Both the position numbers and the translations under genes were made by a program. A DNA stretch of 64,000 nt from Pullulanibacillus pueri (lineage in GTDB: Bacteria; Bacillota; Bacilli; Bacillales; Sporolactobacillaceae), in assembly GCF_014639255.1 (NCBI RefSeq), contig NZ_BMFV01000005.1:1-64000 (forward strand), read 5' to 3'. Shown here in pieces: positions 33,006 to 41,958 of this stretch. Below the pieces are notes generated by a model. It worked only from the letters and a program-made list of their open reading frames with translations. It was not told the DNA's origin and did not search any database. Numbering within the stretch: position 1 is the stretch's first letter; every line of letters starts with the position of its first letter.

Positions 33006-34424
33006 TTGCATTACTGTTCAAATTGCGGAGAAGCATTAAATGAGCATGAAAAGTATTGTAAATCGTGTGGGATGAAGAGCGATAAGGTAGCATTACGCCG
33101 TGAAGAGACTTCGGCCAAGGAACAAGTAGCTTCAACAGAGCACCCTTCTCCACCCCAAGACACACCAGCATCTCAAAAACGACTTAGCAGAAAGGCATGG
33201 ATTGGTATGGGGTCGGGAGTCATGGTTATCATTCTATTGGTCACCGCCTACTTGGTAATGGCCAATCATTATGGCCGTTCTCATGCTGCGAAAACCTTAT
33301 CAGAAGCCATTAAAACAGAAAACGCCTCGAAAATAGCAGATCTTCTTATTTATACTTCAGGGGATACCAATATAACTCAGGCATCTGTCAAGCCTTTTAC
33401 AGACTATCTCAAAGAGCACCCCAATGAAAAGAAAAACATCCTGAAAGATATCGAGACTCAAGGGCAAGGCCATGGCGTTTACTCTTCCCTCTTTGACTTA
33501 AAGATTTACAAGCATAAAAAATGGGGGCTATTTAAAGTTTATACGTTTGCAGTGGACCCTTATCGTTTAACCATTAATCCCGTTCGAGCAGAAGCTAATG
33601 TCACCGTCAATGGTCAGACCAAAACCTATGATGGCAAGCAGGCACTCACCTTTGATCACCTTTTTCCCGGTCAATATCAAATAGAGGGAAGCTGGTCTGG
33701 TGATTATGCTAAGCTTCATGATGAACAGACAGTTGAACTAACGTCGCCTAAAGATTTAGAGCAAAGTGTTGATCTTGATCTTAAAGGGCAATTAATTGAG
33801 TTACATACAAATGCTCCGCATGCAAAAGTGCTCATTAACAGCCAAGAAACAGACCTACAGGCTGCTGACATTCAACATTTCGGTCCAGTAGACCCCGAAA
33901 CCACGTTTGCTTTACAATCAGAAAAGCTTCCATGGGGAACCGTGACAAGTGAACCGATACAGGTTACTAAAGATCAAACCGACTATACAATTCAACTCAC
34001 CCCTTTTGATAAGGACACCATCAATACCATGCTCGAGACAATGAATACCTTCGCTAAACAGAGAGCAAAAGCCAATAGTCAAAAGCGCGTGGAAGCATAT
34101 CAAAATGTTGATAAATCCTATCTCGTAGATCTGGAGACGGAAATTAAATATATGGGAGCAACAAAAGGGTGGAAGAACGCTAAACTGATGAAAACAGAAT
34201 ATGCTATAGACAACCTTGACTACGAAACTAATTACAAGAAAGAGTATGTTGTCCAAATCCCTGCTAAGTTTACTTATCATGTAGACACTAATAAAAAAAC
34301 CATCGAGCAACAGCTCCTTGTAAGCGTGGCCTATGTCCCCAAGGACAAAAACTGGAAGCTCTCCTATAGCTTTGATCATGACTTCCCTAAAGACGCGAAG
34401 CAAACAAAGGCTTTTAACTTTTAA
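33006..34424 (+). CDS. TcaA/YvbJ-like zinc-ribbon membrane protein
   Basis: A 472-aa protein. Residues 1-25 are a zinc ribbon with two CxxC pairs (C4, C7, C18, C21 in HYCSNCGEALNEHEKYCKSC). One membrane helix follows (about 62-83, GMGSGVMVIILLVTAYLVMA), and the rest is an extracellular beta-rich region with repeated domains and a C-terminal NTF2-like part. This matches S. aureus TcaA and B. subtilis YvbJ, membrane sensors or wall-related proteins linked to glycopeptide tolerance. The start is TTG at 33006 with AAGGGGAGA upstream. It is a single-gene unit. Function is assigned from architecture only. Confidence 0.8.
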   Translation: MHYCSNCGEALNEHEKYCKSCGMKSDKVALRREETSAKEQVASTEHPSPPQDTPASQKRLSRKAWIGMGSGVMVIILLVTAYLVMANHYGRSHAAKTLSEAIKTENASKIADLLIYTSGDTNITQASVKPFTDYLKEHPNEKKNILKDIETQGQGHGVYSSLFDLKIYKHKKWGLFKVYTFAVDPYRLTINPVRAEANVTVNGQTKTYDGKQALTFDHLFPGQYQIEGSWSGDYAKLHDEQTVELTSPKDLEQSVDLDLKGQLIELHTNAPHAKVLINSQETDLQAADIQHFGPVDPETTFALQSEKLPWGTVTSEPIQVTKDQTDYTIQLTPFDKDTINTMLETMNTFAKQRAKANSQKRVEAYQNVDKSYLVDLETEIKYMGATKGWKNAKLMKTEYAIDNLDYETNYKKEYVVQIPAKFTYHVDTNKKTIEQQLLVSVAYVPKDKNWKLSYSFDHDFPKDAKQTKAFNF

Positions 34425-35092
34425 AAAACACAGACCGAAAGTGAGAACATCTGGCTTATCCTTACCACCTCATTAAGTACAGCCTAATGTTCTTACTTCC
34501 ACACTCACACTAGGGTTGTCGCCAAATCTTAATGGCAAAAAGCTAAAGCTACCCTTATAAGTTCTTCCGCTAAATTCTGATTTTATAGTAAAACGGGGAT
34601 CAGCGAGACGACTTGGTTACCGTTTTTCATAAAAGTCTGGAAAACGGCAAGGTCTTCGTTGAGAAATTGAAAAGGTTTTTACCGAAAGGCAGCGTAGCAA
34701 CTGAGTTAATTGGAACGGAAGGTGCGAGACTCCTTCGGGAACAGCACGTGTCCGAAGATCCACTTGGGAAAATCGATGCCCATCCCAAAAGTTAGCTGGG
34801 GCCATTAAGGACGATCGGCTAAATGCGTCACGTCCTTAAGGAACTTCGACTAAAACCGTCCATCCGTGTGACAACGCCGAAGCTAGTACATCATTACCAC
34901 CCCAAAAAGTAAAGAACACTTTTCGGGGACCCAAATCGAGTCGAACGCCGACCCTACCCACATCAAAAAATCGTAAAAAATACGATTTTTCTGCGAGGAT
35001 TATTCTCCTAGAAGTTTTCCATAGTCCTGTGGGCATGAGGAAAGCGAGCAGCCTAAAGTGGGGTCAACCAAAATTTATACTTTCGTACTTCT
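34425..35092. other. Intergenic stretch made largely of repeat sequence
   Basis: About 670 bp without a credible gene. From about 34590 on it is mostly the dispersed repeat (main and tail modules). Short frames on both strands here are repeat-borne and lack ribosome binding sites. Confidence 0.55.
34701..35084 (+). repeat. Dispersed repeat, main plus tail modules, copy 3
   Basis: The main module gives GAGTTAATTGGAACGGAAGG, TGCGAGACTCCTTCGGGAAC, AGCACGTGTCCGAAGATCCA, TTAGCTGGGGCCATTAAGGA and CGTCACGTCCTT. A middle part holds an AAAAAATCGTA/TACGATTTTT hairpin (about 34967-34991). The tail at 35022-35084 is TAGTCCTGTGGGCATGAGGA, AAGCGAGC and TTTATACTTTC. Confidence 0.7.
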
Positions 35093-35100
35093 AAAAAAAA

Positions 35101-35127
35101 GAAGAAGGTCAATACATGCCCTTCTTC
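35101..35127 (-). terminator. Terminator of the Tad pilus operon
   Basis: GAAGAAGG and CCTTCTTC make an 8-bp stem; the minus strand continues TTTTTTTTAG. It is the first good terminator after the EssB-like gene, about 205 nt past its stop, which means the operon transcript covers the small plus-strand gene at 35143-35343 in antisense. Confidence 0.75.
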
Positions 35128-35142
35128 AAAAGGAGAATTAAA

Positions 35143-35343
35143 ATGGAAAATGACGATACGGTGTTATTAAAGGATAGTCCCTTATACAAAGACGCATCTT
35201 CAAAAAACACTATATATCCTTCCCTAAAGGCTCAAAACCATCAGCAGACACTCACGATAAAAAGAATGATTATTGAAGGCTTGCCCATCTTTATTTTTTT
35301 ACTAGGACTCTGTATCCTTGTCGGATATTTTTTAATCCTTTAA
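35143..35343 (+). CDS. Small single-helix membrane protein, unknown
   Basis: 66 aa: a polar N-terminal part (MENDDTVLLKDSPLYKDASS) and one C-terminal helix, IIEGLPIFIFLLGLCILVGY, ending FLIL. AAAGGAG lies 8 nt before the ATG, a very good site, which is the main support. I do not recognise the family. Its last 12 bp overlap the end of the convergent EssB-like gene. The preceding hairpin (35101-35127) would have to be read through or a promoter must lie inside it. The gene is plausible but not proven. Confidence 0.5.
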   Translation: MENDDTVLLKDSPLYKDASSKNTIYPSLKAQNHQQTLTIKRMIIEGLPIFIFLLGLCILVGYFLIL

Positions 35344-36690
35344 ACCCTTTATGGTTTTCTCAATGCTCTTCACCTTCGCCTTTTTTTCTTTAGTAGATAA
35401 CGAATCATCAGCTTTAGTGTATTTTAAATAAGCCTCTTCCACCTTTAGTTGTATGGCCTTATCCTTTAACCCTTTGGCCATAGCATAAGCTTCTGTATAA
35501 TGATCAAGCTTCAAATCACTTTCTATCGCCAATTCACTCGCTCGTTTGCTCCCCGCTTCTTTATAGAGTGCAAGCACTTGCTCATAATCTTGATTGAGCC
35601 AGGCTTGTTCTAGCTGTACACTAGGTTCTTCAGACGGCATGTCCTTAATCGCTTCTTTAGCCTCATCCGTCTGCATTGCCACGAGTTTTCCTACTATCGT
35701 CACTTGCTCGCTTGGATCTAACTTAGCCGCTTTGAGTAAAGACTCTGGATCCCCCAGCGCCATGTATTGTTCAACTAAAGTCTTTTGATCTTGTTCATTT
35801 AATGTTTTTAGCGATTCAAAAGCCGCCACCGCCTCTGATGACTCGTTTTCCCTTGCCAGGCGATAGCCCTCCAACAAAGCTTCCGCTTGAGACAACTTTG
35901 CCTCGGTCTCCTGAACGGCATCTCCCTTTTTATCCATTTGCTTAAGTGCCACGGTTGCCGTACTCTGTGCTGGTAGGACTTGAAGAAAATACATGAGCCC
36001 AATTCCCACCAATAGACCCACTAACAGCCCACCTAAAGCAAAGACGGTCGCCGGACGCTGGCTTGGCCTTTTATTCCTTCGACTGATGAGACGCTTATGC
36101 TCTTTTTCCCTTTCCTTCGTACATAGAATGGATAACTCATCGATTGTTCTGGCTAAGGCGATCTCATGAACAAAAGCAGATTCATTCCCATTGAGCTGCA
36201 GCTGTGACGCTCGCAGCTCTTGAAACTCATGGTCTGAAAAAATAGAAATAAATAAACACTTCATGAGAAATAGCAGCTCATCTTCATTCGATGCATCCGC
36301 TGGCAATAATGTTCGCCAGCCTCTATAGAAATATTTAGCCTTGCCTGCCTTGTTAAAAAAGATATTATCGGGATCTATAAGCGTCGTGTAATTGGTGTTG
36401 ACTATTTTATAGATCTCGAGGAGACTTTCCGCGACGGCTAACCGTTCTAATACATGATGACTCGATATTTGGGATAAGGGAATATAGCCCTTTTCTGGGG
36501 TGTAATAAAGGGAAAGACCTTTCTCATCCATATGTATATCCGAACAATGAAAGAAAAGCGCGTCTCTTTCTTTTAAAGGATTGAGTTCATCCAACTGTTC
36601 AACAGTTACTTGATGCCTTGGAAGATGATAGACCCAATGTGCTTCCTCATAACTAACAGTCCCTGTACCGAGCTTAAACTGTCTTTCCAT
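35332..36690 (-). CDS. EssB/YukC-like membrane pseudokinase protein
   Basis: 452 aa. The N-terminal region (about 1-205) resembles the pseudokinase domain of EssB/YukC, with SLLEIYKIVNTNYTTLIDPD and NIFFNKAGKAKYFYRGWRTL; it lacks a kinase glycine loop and DFG. A basic stretch RRNKRPSQRP comes before one helix (about 215-238), and the outer part is helical and repeat-like (residues about 255-450). EssB is a core part of type VII secretion, but here it closes a Tad pilus operon and no EssC, EsxA, EssA or EsaB gene lies in the window. AGGTGG sits 8 nt before the ATG. A role as a membrane scaffold or sensor for the pilus or its kinase is inference. Confidence 0.75.
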   Translation of the reverse strand: MERQFKLGTGTVSYEEAHWVYHLPRHQVTVEQLDELNPLKERDALFFHCSDIHMDEKGLSLYYTPEKGYIPLSQISSHHVLERLAVAESLLEIYKIVNTNYTTLIDPDNIFFNKAGKAKYFYRGWRTLLPADASNEDELLFLMKCLFISIFSDHEFQELRASQLQLNGNESAFVHEIALARTIDELSILCTKEREKEHKRLISRRNKRPSQRPATVFALGGLLVGLLVGIGLMYFLQVLPAQSTATVALKQMDKKGDAVQETEAKLSQAEALLEGYRLARENESSEAVAAFESLKTLNEQDQKTLVEQYMALGDPESLLKAAKLDPSEQVTIVGKLVAMQTDEAKEAIKDMPSEEPSVQLEQAWLNQDYEQVLALYKEAGSKRASELAIESDLKLDHYTEAYAMAKGLKDKAIQLKVEEAYLKYTKADDSLSTKEKKAKVKSIEKTIKGLKD

Positions 36691-36733
36691 GGTTCATTCC
36701 ACCTCTGATTCTTCTCCACTCTTATCAGATATC

Positions 36734-37630
36734 TTAAGTTCTATTCATTAAAATATAGACGAGAACACCCATCAGCCATAAGAGTGATAGACTATATTCA
36801 ACGAATAAGCGTTTGTTCAAAAGTTTCGGCTTTTCTTCCTCAATCGCCTTAAGCCGCTCTTGCACCTCTTTTGCCGTTTGACAACGCCTGCTAGGTTCTA
36901 ATTGAATTAAATCATGAACAAGACTAACCAGGCTTTTGGGTAGATGGCGATGCAGTGTGTTCAATGGCTTTTGCGTCGTATAAACATATTTCCCATTACT
37001 CAGTAAGAAGTACATCATCGCCCCTAATGAAAAGAGATCGGTTCTATGATCCGTTTGCTGCTTTTCAAATTGTTCAGGAGCCGCGAAACCAACAGTACCA
37101 AGCTGTAGGGTGTCCGCCAATTTACGCTCATCAAATTTTCTAGAGGTCCCAAAATCAATGAGCTTCACTTCACCGGTATTTGTGACCATGACATTTCCCG
37201 GTTTAAGATCCTTATAAATTACTTTCTTCCGATGGAGATAATCGAGCACTCCACTGATCTGTAAGCAATAGTGGACAATATCCTTATAATCCAGCCCTTC
37301 TTGGCTTTCCTCATGGAGTTGTAAAAGGGTTTTTCCCTCGATGTATTCTTGAACAAGGTAGAAATAGCGGTGATCTTCTGATGAAAAATAGTCGACGATT
37401 AATGGAAGGTGGGGGTGATTTAATTCGCTCAGTATCTGGGCCTCTCCTTTTAGCTGGTTATAACCCTTTGCTGCTACAGAGGACGCCTTAATCGCCCAGC
37501 GTTTGCCATCAGACTCGCTATCCTCAACCAAGTAAACCGTAGACATCCCCCCTGACCCAATGATTTTTATAATGTTGTATCGACCATTAAGAGGCTCTTT
37601 TGCCTGCCGTTGTCCTTCAACACGCCCCAT
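36734..37630 (-). CDS. Membrane-anchored Ser/Thr protein kinase
   Basis: A 298-aa Hanks-type kinase. Glycine loop IIGSGGMSTVYLVED (about 24-37), Lys48 in WAIKAS, catalytic loop VIYKDLKPGNVMVT with D141 and N146 (YKD in place of HRD), DFG at 159-161 in LIDFGTSRKF, and the APE motif in TVGFAAPEQF. One membrane helix ends the protein (SLSLLWLMGVLVYILMN). It has no PASTA domains, so it is not a PrkC orthologue. It sits between a PP2C phosphatase (35 bp upstream) and the EssB-like gene (43 bp downstream) in the Tad operon. With the FHA protein it makes a complete writer, eraser and reader set. Confidence 0.9.
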   Translation of the reverse strand: MGRVEGQRQAKEPLNGRYNIIKIIGSGGMSTVYLVEDSESDGKRWAIKASSVAAKGYNQLKGEAQILSELNHPHLPLIVDYFSSEDHRYFYLVQEYIEGKTLLQLHEESQEGLDYKDIVHYCLQISGVLDYLHRKKVIYKDLKPGNVMVTNTGEVKLIDFGTSRKFDERKLADTLQLGTVGFAAPEQFEKQQTDHRTDLFSLGAMMYFLLSNGKYVYTTQKPLNTLHRHLPKSLVSLVHDLIQLEPSRRCQTAKEVQERLKAIEEEKPKLLNKRLFVEYSLSLLWLMGVLVYILMNRT

Positions 37631-37665
37631 GCTTTCCCCTCAGCTTTCTGTTTCTCCTATCCTGT

Positions 37666-38595
37666 CTATAATCTCCTAAACCCTTTAGCATGAGTAAAGG
37701 GTGCTTGCTGACGAACATACATATGTCGGAGTAGAATCACAGTGATATTATCCTGACTGCCTCTATCACATGCCAATTGAACGAAGTGTTGGCTAATCGC
37801 CTGTAAGTCCCCATGTTCCTCCTCAATCTCTTGTAAAATTTGAGCAATTGCCTTGTCTGAATAGGTAGAATAGAATCCATCACTACATAAGAGAAAAATA
37901 TCATGAGGTTGATAGTTTCCTATTTTTATAAAAGGATGAACAAGCGTCTCAATACCTAAGCTTTGTAACAGAACATTTCTTTTCTCATGGGTTCGCGCTT
38001 CTTCCTTTGTCAGTCGTCCCGCTTTGACCTGAGTATTAACCCAGGAATGATCCTCCGTTAACTGATCAAAGTGTGCCTCTCTTTCCAAAACCTCTGTTTC
38101 CTGACCCATACCTTTATAACCCTGAAGCTCCGCCTGTTTCCGGAAAAAATTTTGAAAACCAATGGAACTCCCTTTATGCTGATAAATGCGGCTGTCACCC
38201 ACATGGCTTAAAATAAATTCACCTTTATATAACAATATAACGGAAAGCGTCGTCCCTAGTTTTATGCCTTCCTCCTCCCCGATTGTTATTAAGGCGTCAT
38301 TAATGTCTAAAAAGAGTTGGTTCAACGCTTTCACAAGCTTATCCTTTGGGAAGCGTCGTTTTAAAAGTCTTTTTATCTTGAGCTCCCACCAGTCATTGAC
38401 CTTTTCAATAGCTAAATGACTGGCCACGTCACCGATTTGATAGCCACCCATTCCATCCGCAACAACTGCCATCACTATTTCATGGCCCTGATGATCATGT
38501 TCAAGCCTCACAAGTGCTCGATCCTCGTTTCTTTTTTTCTTAGGCCCTGTTTCAGATGCCACACCAAATTGCCAAAGGGTTTCCTGTCCGTGCAT
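37666..38595 (-). CDS. PP2C-family Ser/Thr phosphatase
   Basis: About 309 aa. The PP2C metal and catalytic motifs are present: RNEDRALV, VVADGMGGYQIGDVAS, GTTLSVILL, HVGDSRIYQ, LLCSDGFYSTYSD and GSQDNITVILL. It would remove phosphate from targets of the neighbouring kinase. An insertion between HVGDSRIYQ and the HSWV motif (about residues 150-190) is longer than in PrpC. The likely start is the ATG at 38595; the FHA gene's stop overlaps the region just before it, so the two are translationally coupled. The 35-bp gap to the kinase gene places it firmly in the same operon. Confidence 0.9.
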   Translation of the reverse strand: MHGQETLWQFGVASETGPKKKRNEDRALVRLEHDHQGHEIVMAVVADGMGGYQIGDVASHLAIEKVNDWWELKIKRLLKRRFPKDKLVKALNQLFLDINDALITIGEEEGIKLGTTLSVILLYKGEFILSHVGDSRIYQHKGSSIGFQNFFRKQAELQGYKGMGQETEVLEREAHFDQLTEDHSWVNTQVKAGRLTKEEARTHEKRNVLLQSLGIETLVHPFIKIGNYQPHDIFLLCSDGFYSTYSDKAIAQILQEIEEEHGDLQAISQHFVQLACDRGSQDNITVILLRHMYVRQQAPFTHAKGFRRL

Positions 38596-38597
38596 GA

Positions 38598-40112
38598 TCA
38601 AGTCCCCATCCTAAAAATGTACTCAACTTTGCCAATAAAGACCTTATCTTGATCCTTTAAAGCATATAACTTATAAGGGACCAATTGCTCTTCATTCAAT
38701 TGTGTGCCATTCTTTGAACCTAAGTCCTTTACCCCATAAGTCCCATCCAAATGAACAAATTCAATATGAGCACGGGAAACCCCAATGCTATTTTCAACAT
38801 ATTGGACCGCTTCAGCATTTCGGCCAATGACAAAGTGATCCGTATCAAGCTTCACTTTCTCTTTCTGATTACCCTCTCTTATAACTTCTAAGAAGGGCCG
38901 TATAGTAGATGGTGTTTTCTGCTCACGACTCTCTGTGAGGACCTCTGAAGCATCCCCCAGCATCACCGTATCATCCTTTGATAAAGGGGAAGAGGTACTG
39001 TTATGTTCAGCAAAGGCAGGGCTCATCTGAAAATCGGTGATCGGTGGTTGAGAATAAGGCGAGTAAGCCACTCCTTCTGCAAATAACGGCTCCCTACCTG
39101 GTACGTTTCCGGCACTTATTCCCTTCGGTCGGGGAACATCTTCACGCCCCTCTTGCCGTTTTACTCCAGGCCTCCAGACCTTCCAATACATCAGCCAGAG
39201 AATGATGACAACACCACTTAAACCGCTACATATATACAGCATTGTCGGGACAGTAAAGGCATCATAAAGCTTCCAGAGAATGGCCAATGATAAAACGACC
39301 ATTAAAATTGAGGACGTGCGTTCACGTGAGGTTAACGGAGGTAATGCCCCTTTCAGTGTCGCTTTCTCCTGTTTGTTAGACTGAGACGACGAAGCCTCTG
39401 CTTGCTGGGAGGCGGAAGAACTTCGTTGATGCTCGCCATTAAAAGCTGGGGCACTTTCCGAGTGACCATGAGTATAAAGCGCTGATGCCATTTCACTTCC
39501 CGCATACATCGCATGGGGCTGCGTTTGTGCCGCTTGTAATTTCATAATAAGCGCTTTTAGACCGGATAAGTTGAAATTGGGATCCTTGATATAGTGAAGC
39601 ACATGTTTAAAGGCACCTCCCATTAAGCCTTGAACCTCACCGGCAATATTAAGAAGTAAGGCCTTTACATCTTCTAAGCTTTCATTCTTGCCTTCAATGT
39701 CGTTAAAAGGTAAATAAGTTAAATAGAGATCCTGGACGTTTTTACCGATAAAAATAAAGTCTTCTTTTAAAACGTACTGTTGGTCACTTAGCATATAGAG
39801 CCGGCTATCCTCAAGCGTCGAAATGATCGTGAGGAATAGTGTATAGTACTCATTCATAGATAGTGACTTTTCTTTTAAGTAAGGCGTCAGCATTCTCTTC
39901 GCGGTGAGATTGTAATAGACACGCACTCGAAAATCGATTTCTTCGACTTCTAAAGGTAAAAGATGTGGGATGGTATTTGACTCAATCATTTTTCTTTGTA
40001 AGCTATTAATATCCTCAACCTTTAAAGGCTTTCCCTGCCTTTCCGTAAAAACAATAGAGTGCCCGTTATTTTGGATAAAATCATATTGAAAGCCATAGAG
40101 CTCTGTTTTCAC
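38598..40112 (-). CDS. DUF6382-like / FHA-domain membrane protein
   Basis: About 504 aa. An N-terminal domain of about 200 residues resembles DUF6382: TELYGFQYDFIQNNGHSIVF, later YYTLFLTIISTLEDSRLYML and KEDFIFIGKNVQDLYLTYLP. A low-complexity Ser/Gln stretch, two membrane helices (around LMVVLSLAILWKLY and YICSGLSGVVIILWLMYW), and a C-terminal FHA domain follow, with FVIGRNAEAVQYVENSIGVS, RAHIEF and LGSKNGTQLN. FHA domains bind phosphothreonine, so it can read the kinase's marks. I start it at GTG 40112, with AAAGGGGG 8 nt upstream. DUF6382 proteins commonly accompany Tad operons in Firmicutes, as I recall. The N-terminal part may itself be a degenerate kinase lobe (inference). Confidence 0.82.
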   Translation of the reverse strand: MKTELYGFQYDFIQNNGHSIVFTERQGKPLKVEDINSLQRKMIESNTIPHLLPLEVEEIDFRVRVYYNLTAKRMLTPYLKEKSLSMNEYYTLFLTIISTLEDSRLYMLSDQQYVLKEDFIFIGKNVQDLYLTYLPFNDIEGKNESLEDVKALLLNIAGEVQGLMGGAFKHVLHYIKDPNFNLSGLKALIMKLQAAQTQPHAMYAGSEMASALYTHGHSESAPAFNGEHQRSSSASQQAEASSSQSNKQEKATLKGALPPLTSRERTSSILMVVLSLAILWKLYDAFTVPTMLYICSGLSGVVIILWLMYWKVWRPGVKRQEGREDVPRPKGISAGNVPGREPLFAEGVAYSPYSQPPITDFQMSPAFAEHNSTSSPLSKDDTVMLGDASEVLTESREQKTPSTIRPFLEVIREGNQKEKVKLDTDHFVIGRNAEAVQYVENSIGVSRAHIEFVHLDGTYGVKDLGSKNGTQLNEEQLVPYKLYALKDQDKVFIGKVEYIFRMGT

Positions 40113-40131
40113 CTTCTTTACCCCCTTTAGA

Positions 40132-40650
40132 TCAAATAAAATAATAATAAGTGGTGACAATAGCAGGTAGCACTGCATACATAAACGGAAATCGTAAGCT
40201 TTCTTTTCTTTTATACTCTTCTAATGCTTTAAAACTACGGGAGGTGACACTATTTAAAACCTCAAGGAGGCCGTTCATCATTCTAATCATAAATTGACGC
40301 GTACATAATAGAATAATCAGTCCAATAATCCCGGCATAAATAATGGAATACATCATCGAATACAAAGCAAGCTGTATGCCTGTAAAAGCCCCTATTGCAG
40401 CAAATAACTTCACATCACCTGCACCTACGGCTCGGAAGAAGTAAAGGATCAACATCACGCCACCGCCAACCAAGAGCCCTAAGCTTGAAGCGAGGAAACC
40501 CTCCAAGTGATCAAAGATAAGGTGAATGACCAAGGCTATCGCCATGCCTCCAAAGGTTAAGAGATTCGGCAGTTTTTTATATTTCACATCCCAAATAAAC
40601 GCAATAATAATAAAAAGAAATAATAGATAGTCACTGACGTCCAATGTCAA
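40132..40650 (-). CDS. Prepilin peptidase, A24 family (CpaA/TadV-like)
   Basis: 172 aa with about six membrane helices. The two catalytic aspartates of the type IV prepilin peptidase family are in AFIWDVKYKKLPN (D21) and GAGDVKLFAAIGAF. There is no N-methylase half, as usual for CpaA/TadV. It would cleave the leader of the Flp pilin and of the TadE-like pseudopilins encoded upstream. The start is TTG at 40650 with AGGTGG 7 nt upstream. It lies 15 bp after the TadE-like gene and 19 bp before the FHA gene. Confidence 0.9.
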   Translation of the reverse strand: MTLDVSDYLLFLFIIIAFIWDVKYKKLPNLLTFGGMAIALVIHLIFDHLEGFLASSLGLLVGGGVMLILYFFRAVGAGDVKLFAAIGAFTGIQLALYSMMYSIIYAGIIGLIILLCTRQFMIRMMNGLLEVLNSVTSRSFKALEEYKRKESLRFPFMYAVLPAIVTTYYYFI

Positions 40651-40665
40651 TTGTTTTCCACCTTT

Positions 40666-41244
40666 CTATGACCCCACCCAAAGCTTCTCATAAGCGCGAC
40701 TTTTTAAAATGATACTCTTATTTACAAAAGGGACAAACATATCCATAGTGTACTGTGCCACAATATCAATATGAGCGTCGCTTCCTGCTGTAAGGCTTGT
40801 AAGACCATCGGCTTTAATGACCTTAACATCGTGAGAATCAAAAAAGTCGCCTATGGTGTCTTTAAATTGCTTTTGGACAATAGGATTGAGTGCTGATGCT
40901 GATAGACCATTAAGTGAATCTCCAATATTAATGCCTAAATTTTGCAATCCCTTATCAAGCAATGCCTTCGCCTTATCTAAATCCACCGTTCCCATTGATT
41001 TTTCTTGAATGAAATCATCAATTTTCCCTTCAGCTGCACTGGCAGCTAACCCTGCCGGATAGGCATGGGTAGCAATGACTTCAGCCGTTTCAGAGACAGA
41101 GCGATCAAGGGCCATCTGTGCAACCGAAATGCGAATTAACATGATTAAGAAGATAACAAATAGGAAAAAGATAGGCACAATCAAAGCGGCTTCAAGGGTC
41201 ATGCTTCCCCTTTTATCTTTTAAAAACCTTAACAACTTGTGCAC
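40666..41244 (-). CDS. TadE-like pseudopilin
   Basis: 192 aa. The N-terminal KRGSMTLEAALIVPIFFLFV is a class III prepilin / TadE signal: a charged leader, a small residue, then a hydrophobic helix with Glu near the cleavage site. The rest is a soluble domain. It is a minor pilin of the Tad machine, processed by the peptidase encoded next. The start is uncertain: GTG at 41244, or TTG three codons later with better spacing to AGGTG. It follows the two lipoprotein genes. Confidence 0.8.
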   Translation of the reverse strand: MHKLLRFLKDKRGSMTLEAALIVPIFFLFVIFLIMLIRISVAQMALDRSVSETAEVIATHAYPAGLAASAAEGKIDDFIQEKSMGTVDLDKAKALLDKGLQNLGINIGDSLNGLSASALNPIVQKQFKDTIGDFFDSHDVKVIKADGLTSLTAGSDAHIDIVAQYTMDMFVPFVNKSIILKSRAYEKLWVGS

Positions 41245-41270
41245 CTCATTTCACAAGTTCAATCCGTTCA

Positions 41271-41942
41271 TTATTCCATTTCCTCTTTTGTGACCTTCCA
41301 GGAGGCCTTCCCTTCTAATTCCTCATAATCGTTAAAAAATCCAAGTGTATAAAAGGTATTAGTATAGGTATCAAAAGCAAGGACGCCTTCTGTCGATTCC
41401 CCTGGTTCAAGATTTGTCCCATCATTCATCAAGTCATCTTTTTGACCCAGTCCATAAGCAATATTGGGTACGCCATTATCATTATCTTGATCTTCATTTG
41501 GCTGTAGGTCCCCTGCAAATAGGACAGGATCAAATATATCTGCAACTGTAAACTTGGTTTTACCTACATTCGTAATTTTGATTTGCATCTTAACAAAAAT
41601 ATCATTAAAAGGTTTTTCATCACCCAATTGTTCGAGGAGCTTTGCCGATTCTAAAGTCACTTTATAGGTACCAATAATATGTTTATAAACAGCTGAGTCA
41701 CCAATCGACAGGCCCATTTTATTATTAGCTTCAGGATCTTCTTTTGAATCCGTTTCTGCTTTCTCAGGATTATCCTCTTGTGTATTTGCCTCATCAGTAT
41801 TACCACTGTTTACTTTATTGGCAGAGTCAACGGCCGTATTCTCATTTTTATTTACCGACTTATCCTCATTATGACTACAAGCTATTAATGTCCCTGCGGA
41901 TAAAATTAAGGCCAATAGTAGTTTTAACTTCAAAGCTTCCAT
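41271..41942 (-). CDS. Lipoprotein with DUF4352-like domain, tandem copy A
   Basis: About 220 aa. The signal peptide ends in TLIAC; a low-complexity N/E/D/S linker follows; then a beta-sandwich-like domain with KPFNDIFVKMQIKITNVGKT and LEPGESTEGVLAFDTYTNTF. This is the DUF4352 / telomeric-repeat-factor-like pattern found in Gram-positive lipoproteins. It shares order and motifs with the next gene (copy B), so the pair arose by tandem duplication. ATG at 41942, or TTG at 41933, is preceded by AGGAGAGG. Its place inside the Tad operon suggests that it sits at the membrane base of the pilus. Confidence 0.7.
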   Translation of the reverse strand: MEALKLKLLLALILSAGTLIACSHNEDKSVNKNENTAVDSANKVNSGNTDEANTQEDNPEKAETDSKEDPEANNKMGLSIGDSAVYKHIIGTYKVTLESAKLLEQLGDEKPFNDIFVKMQIKITNVGKTKFTVADIFDPVLFAGDLQPNEDQDNDNGVPNIAYGLGQKDDLMNDGTNLEPGESTEGVLAFDTYTNTFYTLGFFNDYEELEGKASWKVTKEEME

Positions 41943-41958
41943 CCTCTCCTACAACATC

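Noticed and set aside
34613..34805. Short frames on both strands near 34.6-35.0 kb
   Set aside because: They are made of the dispersed repeat and show no start signals.
35332..36690. A type VII secretion locus
   Set aside because: Only an EssB-like gene is present; EssC, WXG100 substrates, EssA and EsaB are absent from the window.
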